A stretch of DNA of 64,000 nucleotides from Curtobacterium sp. MMLR14_010 (GCF_001865015.1 NZ_MJGV01000068.1:1-64000); one strand, 5' to 3'; positions 27,271-36,327 are shown, numbered from the stretch's first letter. Notes: generated by a model from the letters alone, not told the origin. Program-made: numbers and translations.

Positions 27271-27318
27271 ACACTTCCTCTAGTGGTCCACCCGGGCATC
27301 GGGCACAACATGTAGTAG
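27271..27318 (+). promoter_or_regulatory. paired NrdR-box-like sites
   Basis: ACACTTCCTCTAGTGG (27271-27286) and GCACAACATGTAGTAG (27303-27318) share 10 of 16 positions. Their starts lie 32 bp apart, three helical turns. This is the arrangement of NrdR repressor sites in front of nrd operons. Confidence 0.6.
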
Positions 27319-27381
27319 CGTCGTGCTCAGCACAGCACCAGAACTTCGGGCTCCGAACGGGGTCGAGAACAAGGGGAGAAC

Positions 27382-27615
27382 ATGGCCGTCATCGTCTACA
27401 CCAAGCCGTCTTGCGTCCAGTGCACCGCCACGTACCGGGCCCTCGACAACAAGGGCATCCAGTACGAGGTGCACGACGTCTCGACGGACGACGCCGCCCT
27501 CGAGCACGTCAAGAGCCTCGGCTACATGCAGGCCCCCGTCGTCGTGACCGACGACGACCACTGGTCGGGCTTCCGCCCCGACAAGATCGCGACCCTCAGC
27601 GCCGAACTGGCGTAG
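27382..27615 (+). CDS. nrdH: glutaredoxin-like NrdH redoxin
   Basis: A 77-aa thioredoxin-fold electron donor for class Ib ribonucleotide reductase. The redox motif is CVQC at residues 11-14, and the family signature WSGFRPDKI is near the C-terminus. Start ATG 27382 has AAGGGGAGAAC upstream. First gene of the nrdHIEF cluster. Confidence 0.97.
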   Translation: MAVIVYTKPSCVQCTATYRALDNKGIQYEVHDVSTDDAALEHVKSLGYMQAPVVVTDDDHWSGFRPDKIATLSAELA

Positions 27616-27620
27616 GGCCA

Positions 27621-27641
27621 CCACCGTCCGGCGGACGGTGG
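27621..27641 (+). terminator. hairpin between nrdH and nrdI
   Basis: CCACCGTCC-GGC-GGACGGTGG forms a perfect 9-bp stem six bases after the nrdH stop. It may attenuate or protect the nrdH message, giving unequal expression within the operon. Confidence 0.5.
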
Positions 27642-27724
27642 GTCGAACTCGATCAGGAGGCTCGACTCACCACCCGTCAGACACCCCCGGTCCGTCTGTC
27701 CGCACCTGACAAAGGAGCGACACC

Positions 27725-28141
27725 ATGAGCCGACTCGTCTACTTCTCGAGCGTGTCCGGGTACACCGCGCGCTTCATCGAGAAGCTCGGCCGCGACGCGG
27801 ACCGGATCCCGCTCTACCCGAGCGAACCGTTCCTGCACGTGGACGAACCGTATGTCCTCGTCCTCCCCACCTACGGTGGCGGCAACGGCGAGGGAGCGGT
27901 CCCCAAGCAGGTCATCAAGTTCCTGAACGACGGACACAACCGGTCACTGATCCGGGGCGTCATCGTCGGCGGGAACACGAACTTCGGTGAGGCCTACGGC
28001 CTCGCGGGTGACGTGGTGTCACGCAAGTGCCACGTGCCCGTGCTCTACCGCTTCGAACTCTTCGGCACGCCTGACGACGTGTCGGCGGTCAACTCAGGAT
28101 TGGATGCATTTTGGACGCAGCAGTTGCAGACGTCGATCTGA
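27725..28141 (+). CDS. nrdI: NrdI flavodoxin-like protein
   Basis: A 138-aa FMN protein that delivers oxidant for assembly of the dimanganese-tyrosyl radical in NrdF. The phosphate loop [10 protein letters not shown] is at the N-terminus, then [16 protein letters not shown] and [23 protein letters not shown] lies 6 bp upstream. Its end overlaps the nrdE start by 31 bp. Confidence 0.97.
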   Translation: MSRLVYFSSVSGYTARFIEKLGRDADRIPLYPSEPFLHVDEPYVLVLPTYGGGNGEGAVPKQVIKFLNDGHNRSLIRGVIVGGNTNFGEAYGLAGDVVSRKCHVPVLYRFELFGTPDDVSAVNSGLDAFWTQQLQTSI

Positions 28142-30264
28142 CGTCGCCGACGACGGGGATGGACTACCACTCCCTCAACGCGATGCTCAACCTCTACGAC
28201 GCGGACGGCAACATCCAGTTCGACAAGGACCGCGAAGCTGCCAAGCAGTTCTTCCTGCAGCACGTCAACCAGAACACCGTCTTCTTCCACAACCTGAAGG
28301 AGCGGCTGGACTACCTGGTCGAGAACGAGTACTACGAGCAGGCGACGATCGACCTGTACTCGATGGACTTCATCCAGCGGCTCAACGACCTGGCGTACTC
28401 GAAGAAGTTCCGGTTCCAGACGTTCCTCGGTGCGTTCAAGTACTACACGAGCTACACGCTCAAGACGTTCGACGGCAAGCGCTACCTCGAGCGCTTCGAG
28501 GACCGCGTCGTGATGACCGCGCTCGGCCTGGCGCAGGGCAACGAGCAGCTCGCGATCGACCTCGTCGAGGAGATCGTCGCCGGCCGCTTCCAGCCCGCCA
28601 CCCCGACGTTCCTCAACACCGCGAAGGCCCAGCGCGGCGAACTCGTCTCCTGCTTCCTCCTCCGCATCGAGGACAACATGGAGTCGATCTCCCGCGGGAT
28701 CAACTCCTCGCTGCAGCTCTCGAAGCGCGGCGGCGGCGTGGCCCTGCTGCTCTCCAACATCCGTGAGGCCGGCGCCCCGATCAAGCAGATCGAGAACCAG
28801 TCCTCGGGCATCATCCCCGTGATGAAGCTGCTGGAAGACTCCTTCTCCTACGCGAACCAGCTCGGTGCGCGTCAGGGTGCCGGTGCGGTCTACCTCAGCG
28901 CCCACCACCCGGACATCATGAAGTTCCTCGACACCAAGCGCGAGAACGCCGACGAGAAGATCCGCATCAAGACGCTGTCCCTCGGCGTCGTCGTGCCGGA
29001 CATCACGTTCGAGCTCGCGAAGAACAACGAGGACATGTACCTGTTCTCGCCGTACGACGTCGAGAAGGTCTACGGCGTCCCCTTCGGCGACGTCCCGATC
29101 TCCGAGAACTACCGCGCGATGGTCGACGACTCGCGCATCAAGAAGACGAAGATCAAGGCGCGCGAGTTCTTCCAGACCATCGCGGAGATCCAGTTCGAGT
29201 CGGGCTACCCGTACATCGTGTTCGAGGACACGGTGAACAAGGCCAACCCGATCAAGGGCCGGATCAACATGTCGAACCTGTGCTCGGAGATCCTGCAGGT
29301 CAACACCCCGACCACCTTCAACGAGGACCTCTCGTACAAGGAGATCGGCAAGGACATCTCCTGCAACCTCGGCTCGCTGAACATCGCGCTGACGATGGAC
29401 TCGCCGGACTTCGGCAAGACCATCGAGACCGCCATCCGCGGCCTGACCTCGGTCTCGCAGATGTCCCACATCACCTCGGTCCGTTCCGTTGAGGACGGCA
29501 ACGACAAGTCGCACGCCATCGGTCTCGGCCAGATGAACCTGCACGGCTACCTGGCTCGTGAGCGCGTGTTCTACGGCTCCGACGAGGGCATCGACTTCAC
29601 GAACATCTACTTCTACACGGTGCTGTTCCACGCCCTGCGCGCCTCGAACAAGATCGCCATCGAGACCGGGGAGACCTTCGACGGCTTCCGCGACTCGAAG
29701 TACGCGTCGGGTGAGTTCTTCGACAAGTACACCGACCAGGTCTGGACGCCGGCCACCCCTCGCGTCGCGTCGCTGTTCGACAACGCGAACATCACCATCC
29801 CGACGCAGGACGACTGGAAGGCGCTGAAGGCGTCCATCCAGGAGCACGGCATCTACAACCAGAACCTGCAGGCCGTCCCGCCGACCGGTTCGATCTCGTA
29901 CATCAACCACTCGACGTCGTCGATCCACCCGATCGCGTCGAAGATCGAGATCCGCAAGGAAGGCAAGCTCGGCCGCGTCTACTACCCGGCGCCGTTCATG
30001 ACGAACGACAACCTGGACTACTACCAGGACGCGTACGAGATCGGTGCCGAGAAGATCATCGACACGTACGCCGCGGCGACGCAGCACGTGGACCAGGGCC
30101 TGTCCCTGACGCTGTTCTTCAAGGACACCGCCACCACGCGTGACATCAACAAGGCGCAGATCTACGCATGGCGCAAGGGCATCAAGACGATCTACTACAT
30201 CCGTCTGCGCCAGCTCGCACTCGAGGGCACCGAGGTCGAGGGCTGCGTCAGCTGCATGCTGTGA
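28111..30264 (+). CDS. nrdE: class Ib ribonucleoside-diphosphate reductase, alpha subunit
   Basis: Catalytic subunit reducing ribonucleotides. The N-terminal segment [13 protein letters not shown] is typical of NrdE. Active-site elements include a redox cysteine in [27 protein letters not shown], and the C-terminal ECCVSCML-like end, here VEGCVSCML. It lacks a long ATP-cone, as expected for class Ib. No ATG lies before DYHSLNA except the internal one at 28159, so TTG 28111, overlapping nrdI, was chosen; it gives 717 aa. Confidence 0.95.
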   Translation: MDAAVADVDLTSPTTGMDYHSLNAMLNLYDADGNIQFDKDREAAKQFFLQHVNQNTVFFHNLKERLDYLVENEYYEQATIDLYSMDFIQRLNDLAYSKKFRFQTFLGAFKYYTSYTLKTFDGKRYLERFEDRVVMTALGLAQGNEQLAIDLVEEIVAGRFQPATPTFLNTAKAQRGELVSCFLLRIEDNMESISRGINSSLQLSKRGGGVALLLSNIREAGAPIKQIENQSSGIIPVMKLLEDSFSYANQLGARQGAGAVYLSAHHPDIMKFLDTKRENADEKIRIKTLSLGVVVPDITFELAKNNEDMYLFSPYDVEKVYGVPFGDVPISENYRAMVDDSRIKKTKIKAREFFQTIAEIQFESGYPYIVFEDTVNKANPIKGRINMSNLCSEILQVNTPTTFNEDLSYKEIGKDISCNLGSLNIALTMDSPDFGKTIETAIRGLTSVSQMSHITSVRSVEDGNDKSHAIGLGQMNLHGYLARERVFYGSDEGIDFTNIYFYTVLFHALRASNKIAIETGETFDGFRDSKYASGEFFDKYTDQVWTPATPRVASLFDNANITIPTQDDWKALKASIQEHGIYNQNLQAVPPTGSISYINHSTSSIHPIASKIEIRKEGKLGRVYYPAPFMTNDNLDYYQDAYEIGAEKIIDTYAAATQHVDQGLSLTLFFKDTATTRDINKAQIYAWRKGIKTIYYIRLRQLALEGTEVEGCVSCML

Positions 30265-30278
30265 CCTCCGGTCGCTGA

Positions 30279-31370
<1,092 letters not shown>

Positions 31371-31389
31371 TCCTGGTTTGACTCGTGGG

Positions 31390-31421
31390 AACGCCCCGCT
31401 GGCTTCGGCCGGCGGGGCGTT
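31390..31421 (+). terminator. terminator of nrd operon
   Basis: AACGCCCCGCTGGC, loop TTCG, GCCGGCGGGGCGTT; 14 pairs with one G-T and a stable tetraloop. Confidence 0.85.
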
Positions 31422-31449
31422 GGGTGTCGTATGGCACCCTGCAGATAAC

Positions 31450-31479
31450 AAGGCGGCGCACCTGACGGTGTGCCGCCTT
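31450..31479 (-). terminator. terminator of ribbon-helix-helix gene
   Basis: AAGGCGGCGCAC and GTGTGCCGCCTT pair over 12 bp (one G-T) with a 6-nt loop, just beyond the stop of the minus-strand gene. Confidence 0.75.
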
Positions 31480-31488
31480 CGTTCATGG

Positions 31489-31695
31489 TCAGCCGCGGAG
31501 GAGTCCCTGGGCGCGCTCAATGCGGTAGCGAAGCCCTTCTTGGAACTTCTCGTCCTGGCTGACCTGTTCGATGTGGCTGGCAATCGCCGCTCGGATGACG
31601 TCCGAAACGGCTTGATTCTCGACACTAGCGACAGTTTCGAGTTGGTCGGCTTGTTCGGCCGACAGACGGATGGTCATTGCTTTCTGCCCGGACAT
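31489..31695 (-). CDS. ribbon-helix-helix (CopG/Arc-like) DNA-binding protein
   Basis: A 68-aa protein with the N-terminal strand AMTIRLSAEQADQLETVA and helix ENQAVSDVIRAAIASHI, the RHH pattern of antitoxins and small repressors. No toxin gene is adjacent, so it may be an orphan antitoxin or a regulator. It is divergent from the ubiquitin-like operon (start-to-start gap about 110 bp) and is well placed to control it. Starts at 31731 and 31677 are alternatives; 31695 was chosen for the standard N-terminal length. Confidence 0.75.
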   Translation of the reverse strand: MSGQKAMTIRLSAEQADQLETVASVENQAVSDVIRAAIASHIEQVSQDEKFQEGLRYRIERAQGLLRG

Positions 31696-31804
31696 GCTGA
31701 CAATCATGCCACCGAGGCCTGTGAACATCAACCAACCAAGGTGCCGCGGTGCGTTGATGTCGTGGTATCATGGTGTCAAGCAACCGACGACTGAGGAGTA
31801 CAGC
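31696..31804. promoter_or_regulatory. divergent promoter region of RHH gene and ubiquitin-like operon
   Basis: Holds the RBS GAGGAG (6 bp before ATG 31805). On the minus strand it has a TTGACA at 31774-31779. No well-spaced -10 was found for either direction. Confidence 0.4.
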
Positions 31805-32329
31805 ATGGACGCACACGCAGAAGCGCGAGCGAAGCAGATCACGATTCACATCGACACGCAGCCCTACCGAGTGGCGGCTGGCCCGACCCTGGTCGCGGCG
31901 CTCCGCGCGCTGACGGAGCCACCGGTCCTGGCAGAGAAGGACCTTTGGCTGGACATCGACGACGAGCAGGACCAGAAGCTGGATCCCGCCAGCACAATCA
32001 CGGCGGTCGAGGGGATGCGGTTCTTCACGGAGATCGACGCGATCGTGATCCGTATCGACCGGGTCGAGTACGAGGTGTTCGAACGCAAGATGACCGGCGC
32101 GCAGCTGCGGGTCGTCCCGAGCCCGGACGTAGCGGCGGACCGGCACCTGTGGCTGGACGTGCCGGATAAGCGTGACGTGAAGGTGCAGGACGAGGACATC
32201 ATCCGCCTGCACGACGGCATCCGCTTCTTCACCGCCCCCGGGCGCATCAACCCCGGCCAGCCCGACATGGCGAACACTGGCGCCGATGGATCTGGCTTCT
32301 CGGAGCTCGACGAGAGGGACGGAGCGTGA
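31805..32329 (+). CDS. multi-ubiquitin protein (two tandem ubiquitin-like beta-grasp domains)
   Basis: A 174-aa protein and the probable modifier of the operon. Two homologous beta-grasp units are visible: residues 11-75 (QITIHIDTQPYRV to GMRFFTE) and 79-144 (AIVIRIDRVEYEV to GIRFFTA). Each ends with G(M/I)RFFT, the mark of the bacterial Multi_ubiq family. The tail APGRINPG ends at Gly151 and is followed by 23 polar residues, so maturation at Gly151 by a protease of the operon would expose a C-terminal glycine. There is no terminal Gly-Gly. The gene starts the five-gene overlapping operon; its stop overlaps the E2 start. Confidence 0.85.
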   Translation: MDAHAEARAKQITIHIDTQPYRVAAGPTLVAALRALTEPPVLAEKDLWLDIDDEQDQKLDPASTITAVEGMRFFTEIDAIVIRIDRVEYEVFERKMTGAQLRVVPSPDVAADRHLWLDVPDKRDVKVQDEDIIRLHDGIRFFTAPGRINPGQPDMANTGADGSGFSELDERDGA

Positions 32330-32724
32330 TGCTCCCGCTCCCGGACCGCGAGTTCCTCGAACGGTCCGGGATCACCTATCGGGTCTTCGACGACAGCACC
32401 GGGATGCTGAGTGTGGAACTGATCGACTTCCCCTTGCCGGAGGGGCTGAGTACCACGCACGCGAACGTCTTGTTCCGGCTGTCGATGAGCTATCCCGACA
32501 CGCCTCCGGACATGTGGTGGGTCATTCCCCACCTCACTCCGGCGACCGGCGGGATGATTGCGGCGACGGAGCTCATCGAAACATACGATGGGCGTAGCTG
32601 GCAGCGCTGGTCCCGGCACCTCGATCCCGCATCCTGGCGCTCCGGGATCGACAGCTTGGAGAGCTATGTGCGGCTGTTGCGCACCGAGCTGACGACGGCC
32701 GCGTCGGGGAACGTGGCCGCATGA
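32329..32724 (+). CDS. E2/UBC-fold protein without cysteine (Prok-E2_E-like)
   Basis: A 131-aa protein with the E2 pattern: N-terminal strands, then MSYPDTPPDMWWVIPHL corresponding to the YPxxPP turn of E2 enzymes. The segment DGRSWQRWSRHLDPASW sits where E2 enzymes carry the active-site Cys and the following W-x-P, then helices SGIDSLESYVRLL follow. No cysteine occurs anywhere in the protein, so a thioester intermediate is impossible. Ser, His or Arg of the WQRWSRH segment might act instead, or the protein may be a scaffold. The ATG at 32329 shares a base with the upstream stop. Confidence 0.75.
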   Translation: MLPLPDREFLERSGITYRVFDDSTGMLSVELIDFPLPEGLSTTHANVLFRLSMSYPDTPPDMWWVIPHLTPATGGMIAATELIETYDGRSWQRWSRHLDPASWRSGIDSLESYVRLLRTELTTAASGNVAA

Positions 32725-34112
32725 GCGCCGTTCTGCGCATCACAGCCGCCCTGCACGCGGAGCTGTTGACAATGGCCACTGACCCGGTGGAGACCGGGGC
32801 GGTTCTCCTTGCCAACCAGTACACGACCCCCGCCGGTGGCGGGCGAGGGGAGCGGACGGTTCTGCTTGGGGTCGAGCTGGTGGCGGTGCCAGCGGATGCT
32901 TACGAGGTCCGCACGGACCGGTCCTTGCAGATCACCTCCGAAGGGTACGTGCACGCTCTCAAGAGCGCCCGCCAGCGCGGTCTGGTGGCGGTATGGGTAC
33001 ACAGCCACCCCGGCGATGGCGCCATCCCCCGACCCAGCACCCACGACCGCCGCGTGAACACCGCGCTCGAGGAGCTGTTCGCGGATCGCACCGACACCGG
33101 CCAGTATGGGTACCTCATTGTCAGTCACGACGGCAACACCTTGACCTTCACCGGCGAACTCACCGGACGGGTCACCGCCCGCATTACCCAGTTGTCGGGA
33201 GTCGGTGAGCGGTGGTTCTTCCGTGCCTCCTACGACGTTGACGCGGGGTCAGGTTTGGGGTTGTTCGATCGGAACATCCGCGCCTTCGGCACGGGCATCC
33301 AAGCCGCTATCAGCAACCTGACGGTCGCGATCGTCGGCGCTGGCGGTACCGGCTCCGCTACCGCGGAACAGTTGGTTCGCTTGGGGGTGCGCTCGTTTAT
33401 CCTCATCGACCCCGACACCTTGTCCGCATCGAACACGACCCGCGTCTACGGGTCCACTCCTGAGGACGTCGACCGGGCCAAGGTCGACGTCCTCGGTGAC
33501 CATCTTGAACACATCGCCACCGGAGTCCATACGACCCGCGTTCAGGGCACCATCCTGAGTGAAGCGAACGCCCGCCTTCTCGTTGGCGCGGATGTGGTGT
33601 TTGGGTGCACGGACGACAACGCCGGACGTATCCGCCTGTCCCGGCTTCCCTACTACCACCTGGTCCCTGTCATCGATTGCGGAGTTCAGATATCCTCCGA
33701 CGCCGATGGCACCATCACCGGTATCTTTGCTCGAGTGACGACCTTGCACCCGGGGACGGGATGCCTGGTGTGCCGTGACCGCATTGATTTCGCACTCGCC
33801 GAAGCCGAAACCCGCGCCGCCTCCGCCCAGCAGAAGCTCGAGCGGGAAGGGTACGCACCTGCGCTTCCTGGTGTAGAGCCGGCGGTTGTGACCTTTACCA
33901 CCCTGGTCGCTGCGACTGCGACCAGCGAACTGCTGGAGCGGCTGGTCGGCTATGGCGACACACCGACCCCGGGCGAACTGATCCTGTTCATCCACGACCG
34001 CGCCATCCGCGGCAACGTCGAGCCGCCTCATGCCGGCCACTACTGCGACCCAGCCACTACCCGGGTGGGTACTGACACCGACATGTTCCTGGGGCTGAAT
34101 TGGGCATCCTAA
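32721..34112 (+). CDS. JAB (JAMM) peptidase fused to E1-like ThiF adenylyltransferase
   Basis: A 463-aa fusion. The N-terminal JAB metalloprotease (residues about 1-150) has Glu24 and the zinc motif H94-S-H96 with Ser106 and Asp109; the spacing after HxH is two residues longer than the classical HxH-x7-S-x2-D. The C-terminal E1 domain (about 180-460) has the ATP loop AIVGAGGTGSA (203-213), Asp230/Asp232, Asn238, Arg241, Lys254 and the GCTDDN segment. Cysteines are at 296, 320 (VIDCGV), 348/351 (CxxC) and 442. The CxxC looks like part of a zinc site, so 320 or 296 is the better candidate for a thioester. It joins modifier maturation/removal and activation in one chain. The ATGA overlap with the E2 gene shows coupling. 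Confidence 0.88.
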   Translation: MSAVLRITAALHAELLTMATDPVETGAVLLANQYTTPAGGGRGERTVLLGVELVAVPADAYEVRTDRSLQITSEGYVHALKSARQRGLVAVWVHSHPGDGAIPRPSTHDRRVNTALEELFADRTDTGQYGYLIVSHDGNTLTFTGELTGRVTARITQLSGVGERWFFRASYDVDAGSGLGLFDRNIRAFGTGIQAAISNLTVAIVGAGGTGSATAEQLVRLGVRSFILIDPDTLSASNTTRVYGSTPEDVDRAKVDVLGDHLEHIATGVHTTRVQGTILSEANARLLVGADVVFGCTDDNAGRIRLSRLPYYHLVPVIDCGVQISSDADGTITGIFARVTTLHPGTGCLVCRDRIDFALAEAETRAASAQQKLEREGYAPALPGVEPAVVTFTTLVAATATSELLERLVGYGDTPTPGELILFIHDRAIRGNVEPPHAGHYCDPATTRVGTDTDMFLGLNWAS

Positions 34113-34435
34113 ATCGGCTCCTCTACTGGCGACGTCAAAAGGCCGACCTCACGGCGATCTCCGTCGGGGACATCCCCGAGCGCCTGCCGAAACGCCACGG
34201 CGTCATCACCGGCACCGCTGAGTATCCAAAATGGATCGTTTTTGACTGCCCCTGCGAGCGCGGGCACCGGGTCATGCTGAACCTCGACCCTGCCCACCGG
34301 CCCCAATGGCGCATTGACCAGGCCTACCCGTTGACGCTAAGCCCCAGTGTCGATGAGCGCAGTCTTGTAGGACACTGTCATTACGTAGTTCGCAAGGGCC
34401 GCGTGACCTGGATCGAACGAACGGACAACCGATGA
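34100..34435 (+). CDS. DUF6527-like small Cys/His protein
   Basis: A 111-aa protein starting with TTG, overlapping the E1 gene by 13 bp. Conserved-looking features are Cys50-Pro-Cys52 with His56 (FDCPCERGHRVMLNL) and His92-Cys93-His94 (VGHCHYVV), which could hold one zinc ion, plus LSPSVD between them. The pattern fits DUF6527, seen beside bacterial ubiquitin-like genes. A treble-clef/RING-like role as E3 or adaptor is possible but is inference. Codon use is less GC-rich than in neighbouring housekeeping genes. Confidence 0.7.
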   Translation: MGILNRLLYWRRQKADLTAISVGDIPERLPKRHGVITGTAEYPKWIVFDCPCERGHRVMLNLDPAHRPQWRIDQAYPLTLSPSVDERSLVGHCHYVVRKGRVTWIERTDNR

Positions 34436-35418
34436 TCAATCAGCTCACCCCTGACCCTTCAGCGGAGGAACCCATCGAGCTGGCGGAAGCGGCTGACGCC
34501 ACCGCCTCAGGCGGGCAGCAGAGTTACGTGCCGACACCGCCGCCAAGCCCCATACCGACGCCGGGACCGAAGATTCCGACCCGGACACCGCTGTACGAAG
34601 CGATGCACGCGGAACGCTACGCTCGTCAGAACCTCATCCGCGACATCGAGAAAACAACCGGCACCACGCTTATCTGCTACATCGCCGCAAACTCACAGAT
34701 CGAGCGCACGGATATCGTCGGCATCGTGGACCTGCTACACAACATCCACCCCGGCACTCCCATTGACCTGATGCTGCATACCCCGGGCGGAAACATCGAC
34801 GCCGCTGAGAAGATCGCCCTCCTCGTCCGCCGACGGGCAGGCGACGCCTCGGTGCGAGTTATCGTCCCCGACTACGCCAAAAGCGCTGGCACCCTCATCG
34901 CCCTTGCCGCAAACACGATCCTGATGTCGGACTCTTCGGAGCTTGGCGCCATAGACCCGCAGGTAGAAATCCCTGACTCCAACGGTCACCTACAAACTCT
35001 GTCTGCGCAAAGCTACCTTGATGCGTTCCATCGACACGCAAGGCGTCTCAAGAGGAAGCCCTCTGATCCGGTCGCGCGGCTGATGCTGGGAAAGATGGAA
35101 CCCGCAACCGTCCGTAAGCTCGAACGCATGATCACCCGCTCCCGGTCGATCGCCGAAGCACTCCTCAGTCAGTCCATGGTGAGAGACCACGATCGGGCAG
35201 TCGACATTGCGGCACACCTGTCAGACACAGAGCGGTGGCACTCGCATGGGCAGATGATCTCCCATCACAATGCGCGCGGCCTCGGTCTTAACGTCACCTA
35301 TCTCGCCCCGCATGATGATCTCTGGGTTATGTACTGGCGGCTGTTCTCAATGCAGCTGTGGGCAGCATCGGGGAAAGTAAAGCTCTTCGAGAGCTCCTGG
35401 GCTTCACTGCCAATGTAG
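34432..35418 (+). CDS. SDH-family ClpP-fold serine protease
   Basis: A 328-aa protein. Residues 1-50 are acidic then Pro-rich (YVPTPPPSPIPTPGPKIPT), probably disordered. The ClpP/crotonase-like core has the oxyanion loop HTPGGN at 116-121, the YAKSAGT motif with Lys150-Ser151 as the presumed Ser-Lys dyad, and SELGAIDPQ at 169-177. These match the SDH (serine dehydrogenase proteinase) family PF01972. No signal peptide or membrane helix is seen, so it is cytosolic. As last gene of the operon it may process the modifier, remove it, or degrade conjugates. Starts by ATGA overlap with the DUF6527-like gene. Confidence 0.83.
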   Translation: MINQLTPDPSAEEPIELAEAADATASGGQQSYVPTPPPSPIPTPGPKIPTRTPLYEAMHAERYARQNLIRDIEKTTGTTLICYIAANSQIERTDIVGIVDLLHNIHPGTPIDLMLHTPGGNIDAAEKIALLVRRRAGDASVRVIVPDYAKSAGTLIALAANTILMSDSSELGAIDPQVEIPDSNGHLQTLSAQSYLDAFHRHARRLKRKPSDPVARLMLGKMEPATVRKLERMITRSRSIAEALLSQSMVRDHDRAVDIAAHLSDTERWHSHGQMISHHNARGLGLNVTYLAPHDDLWVMYWRLFSMQLWAASGKVKLFESSWASLPM

Positions 35419-35427
35419 GACAATTCC

Positions 35428-35469
35428 GGCCGAGGCCGAGGCCGAGGCCGAGGCCGAGGCCGAGGCCGC
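35428..35469 (+). repeat. GGCCGA hexanucleotide repeat (6 perfect copies plus 1)
   Basis: Six perfect GGCCGA units (35428-35463) and one GGCCGC. It begins 10 bp after the protease stop codon and stays in that gene's frame, so read-through would add an alternating Gly-Arg stretch. Such tracts are prone to length change. Confidence 0.85.
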
Positions 35470-35529
35470 GGTGGCCAGAACCGTGCCGAGCAACTTGACG
35501 AGTCAAGCGGCCACTGGATCCCGGACTAG

Positions 35530-35782
35530 ACCGGAGATCGCAAGCTCGCGGTAGGTGTGCACCAGCATGGGTGCGCGACAAAGGAGCGGGTATACCACTG
35601 CTTGGTTAAGAAGCGCGACGGCACATGGGAGACCGTCGAGGTGAAGAGTGGCACGTCGAAGGCCGGGGCCCAAGAAGTCTTCGACCGAGCGGTGTCGTAC
35701 GACCATCCCGCGTACGCCACACTGAACGGTGAACGGTGAACGCATCAAGATCACCTCGGTCAACTACCAACGAGTGAAGTAA
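35530..35782 (+). pseudogene. decayed C-terminal tip of a polymorphic toxin (nuclease-like)
   Basis: The frame reads KERVYHCLVKKRDGTWETVEVKSG, then KAGAQEVFDRAVSYDHP, and stops at 35739. The motif WETVEVKSG resembles the E-x-K core of restriction-endonuclease-fold toxins. A 7-bp tandem duplication (GAACGGT at 35724-35730 and 35731-35737) causes the frameshift. Removing one copy lets the frame run on to the end at 35782 with NGERIKITSVNYQRVK. No start-proximal delivery domain is present, and a TAG at 35527 closes the frame upstream. Called a toxin remnant from motif and position only. Confidence 0.55.
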
Positions 35783-35785
35783 CGA

Positions 35786-36247
35786 ATGATCATCGAAGAG
35801 ACCAACAGCAGCGTCAGCAGCATCCTGCAGGACACGTTCCGGCCGATACCTGATCAAGTACGCCGCATGCTGGGGTTGCTCGACAACGACGAGCAGTTCG
35901 CGTGGCAGATCTGGTGGTGTCCCGACGACGCCGACTGGATGTTCAACCCCGAACAGGCTGAGGAGCAGTACGGCAACTCGTACCTCCAGGCCGGCGGCAC
36001 CGCGGAGAAGATGAGCGTCGAACTCCGCCGACGTGAGGACGACGGCGAGTACCGCTTCTACATCGTCGGCCGTGACCACGACCTCGCGGAACCGCTCACG
36101 GAGACCATCGACGTGCAGGCTGCGCACGAGCCGCGGCACCCGTCAGAGCTCTTCACGGCCGACCAGGCAGCGCCGGTCTTCATGCACTACGTCGAACACC
36201 AGACGGTCCCCGACGGCTACACGCTCCGTCTCATCGCCGACATGTGA
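35786..36247 (+). CDS. probable immunity protein
   Basis: A 153-aa acidic soluble protein (MIIEETNSSVSSIL, many Asp/Glu, Trp-rich centre QFAWQIWWCPDDADWMF). It follows the toxin remnant by 3 bp, as immunity genes do. No family recognised. An orphan immunity gene would protect against related strains. Confidence 0.55.
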   Translation: MIIEETNSSVSSILQDTFRPIPDQVRRMLGLLDNDEQFAWQIWWCPDDADWMFNPEQAEEQYGNSYLQAGGTAEKMSVELRRREDDGEYRFYIVGRDHDLAEPLTETIDVQAAHEPRHPSELFTADQAAPVFMHYVEHQTVPDGYTLRLIADM

Positions 36248-36291
36248 GCGGTGGCGGCCCCGCCGCCGGGTGTCCGCGACCCTGTTCCGGA

Positions 36292-36327
36292 CTGGAGGCT
36301 CGGTGCCAGCTGGCGCCGAGCCTCCAG
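36292..36327. terminator. palindromic terminator
   Basis: CTGGAGGCTCGGTGCCA and TGGCGCCGAGCCTCCAG pair over 17 bp (one G-T) around GC. It lies between convergent genes. Confidence 0.8.

Noticed and set aside
27228-27318. Replication origin
   Set aside because: DnaA-like boxes are few and imperfect, and dnaA, dnaN and an AT-rich region are absent; regulation of nrd explains them better.
31489-31695. Complete toxin-antitoxin pair at the RHH gene
   Set aside because: No small toxin gene is found on either side; the neighbour on the left is the nrd terminator.
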